Shown here in pieces: positions 5,535 through 5,600 of a stretch of 5,600 nucleotides of DNA (positions are counted from its first letter, which is position 1; every line of letters starts with the position of its first letter). The notes under the pieces are model-generated. The model was not told the DNA's origin. It saw only the letters and a program-made list of their open reading frames with translations, and ran no database searches. The stretch covers positions 43,311 through 48,910 of the forward strand of contig MGQN01000003.1 of assembly GCA_001797845.1 (NCBI GenBank), given 5' to 3'. The position numbers were made by a program, and so were the translations under genes. Source of the DNA: Deltaproteobacteria bacterium RBG_16_44_11. Its GTDB lineage: Bacteria > Desulfobacterota > Syntrophia > Syntrophales > Smithellaceae.

Positions 5535-5546
5535 TATCGGCCGATA
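5535..5546. repeat. 12-bp perfect palindrome
   Basis: TATCGGCCGATA is perfectly self-complementary. On the minus strand it lies in the 16-bp spacer between TTGAAT (5550-5545) and TATTAA (5528-5523), which together make a weak promoter-like pair. That is an arrangement expected of an operator, but no intact gene is visible downstream. It may be a leftover control site. Confidence 0.25.
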
Positions 5547-5600
5547 ATTCAAATTATCTTTGTTGATCCGCTATTGTCTCGTAAGTTAAACAAAACAAAG

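Noticed and set aside
5313..5552. 79-codon minus-strand ORF overlapping the hisF-like remnant
   Set aside because: It is antisense to clear HisF-like sequence, starts at a TTG, and has no recognisable domain.

Overview
The window looks like chromosomal DNA from an anaerobic Gram-negative bacterium, most likely of the Desulfobacterota/Syntrophales type. That placement is inferred from protein flavour (HD-GYP sensor, TPM/YgcG pair, GuaA-like and HisF-like sequences) and from small dispersed palindromes; no marker gene is present. It holds three intact genes, one interrupted gene, two gene remnants and two information-rich intergenic regions. There are no tRNA or rRNA genes, no CRISPR array and no recognisable insertion sequence.

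Left part (1-2256, minus strand). A membrane HD-GYP cyclic-di-GMP phosphodiesterase with a GAF domain (799-2256) is intact and carries a recent-looking 54-bp tandem duplication inside the GAF domain. Downstream of it is a gene-free stretch of about 400 bp, then a clear intrinsic terminator (352-393), then a short PAS-domain gene (22-324). The PAS frame is cut by a TAA in mid-domain, while recognisable PAS sequence continues in frame to the window edge. The terminator stands only 28 nt before the PAS start codon, so it may sit in the PAS leader.

Middle (2257-2778). This divergent intergenic region contains a probable minus-strand promoter for the HD-GYP gene, a strikingly regular four-armed palindromic element (2504-2549) followed by a terminator-like hairpin with six T, and a near-consensus sigma70 promoter (2693-2721). 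That promoter drives a two-gene operon whose leader contains a REP-like palindrome. The operon (2779-4385) encodes two TPM-domain membrane proteins, a COG3762-type protein and YgcG, with overlapping ATGA stop/start. The usual partner lemA is absent.

Right part (4386-5600) is a gene graveyard. A GuaA-like ATP-pyrophosphatase gene (minus strand) has lost its 5' end just before the P-loop and has non-canonical GMP-synthase signatures. Facing it is a 36-codon ORF that joins the first 19 residues of a HisF-like protein directly to a segment from near the HisF C-terminus, so about 200 internal residues are missing.

The most noteworthy items are the HisF/GuaA remnants, the four-armed element with its terminator, the GAF duplication and the interrupted PAS gene. 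Nothing in the window amounts to a clearly new multi-gene system.
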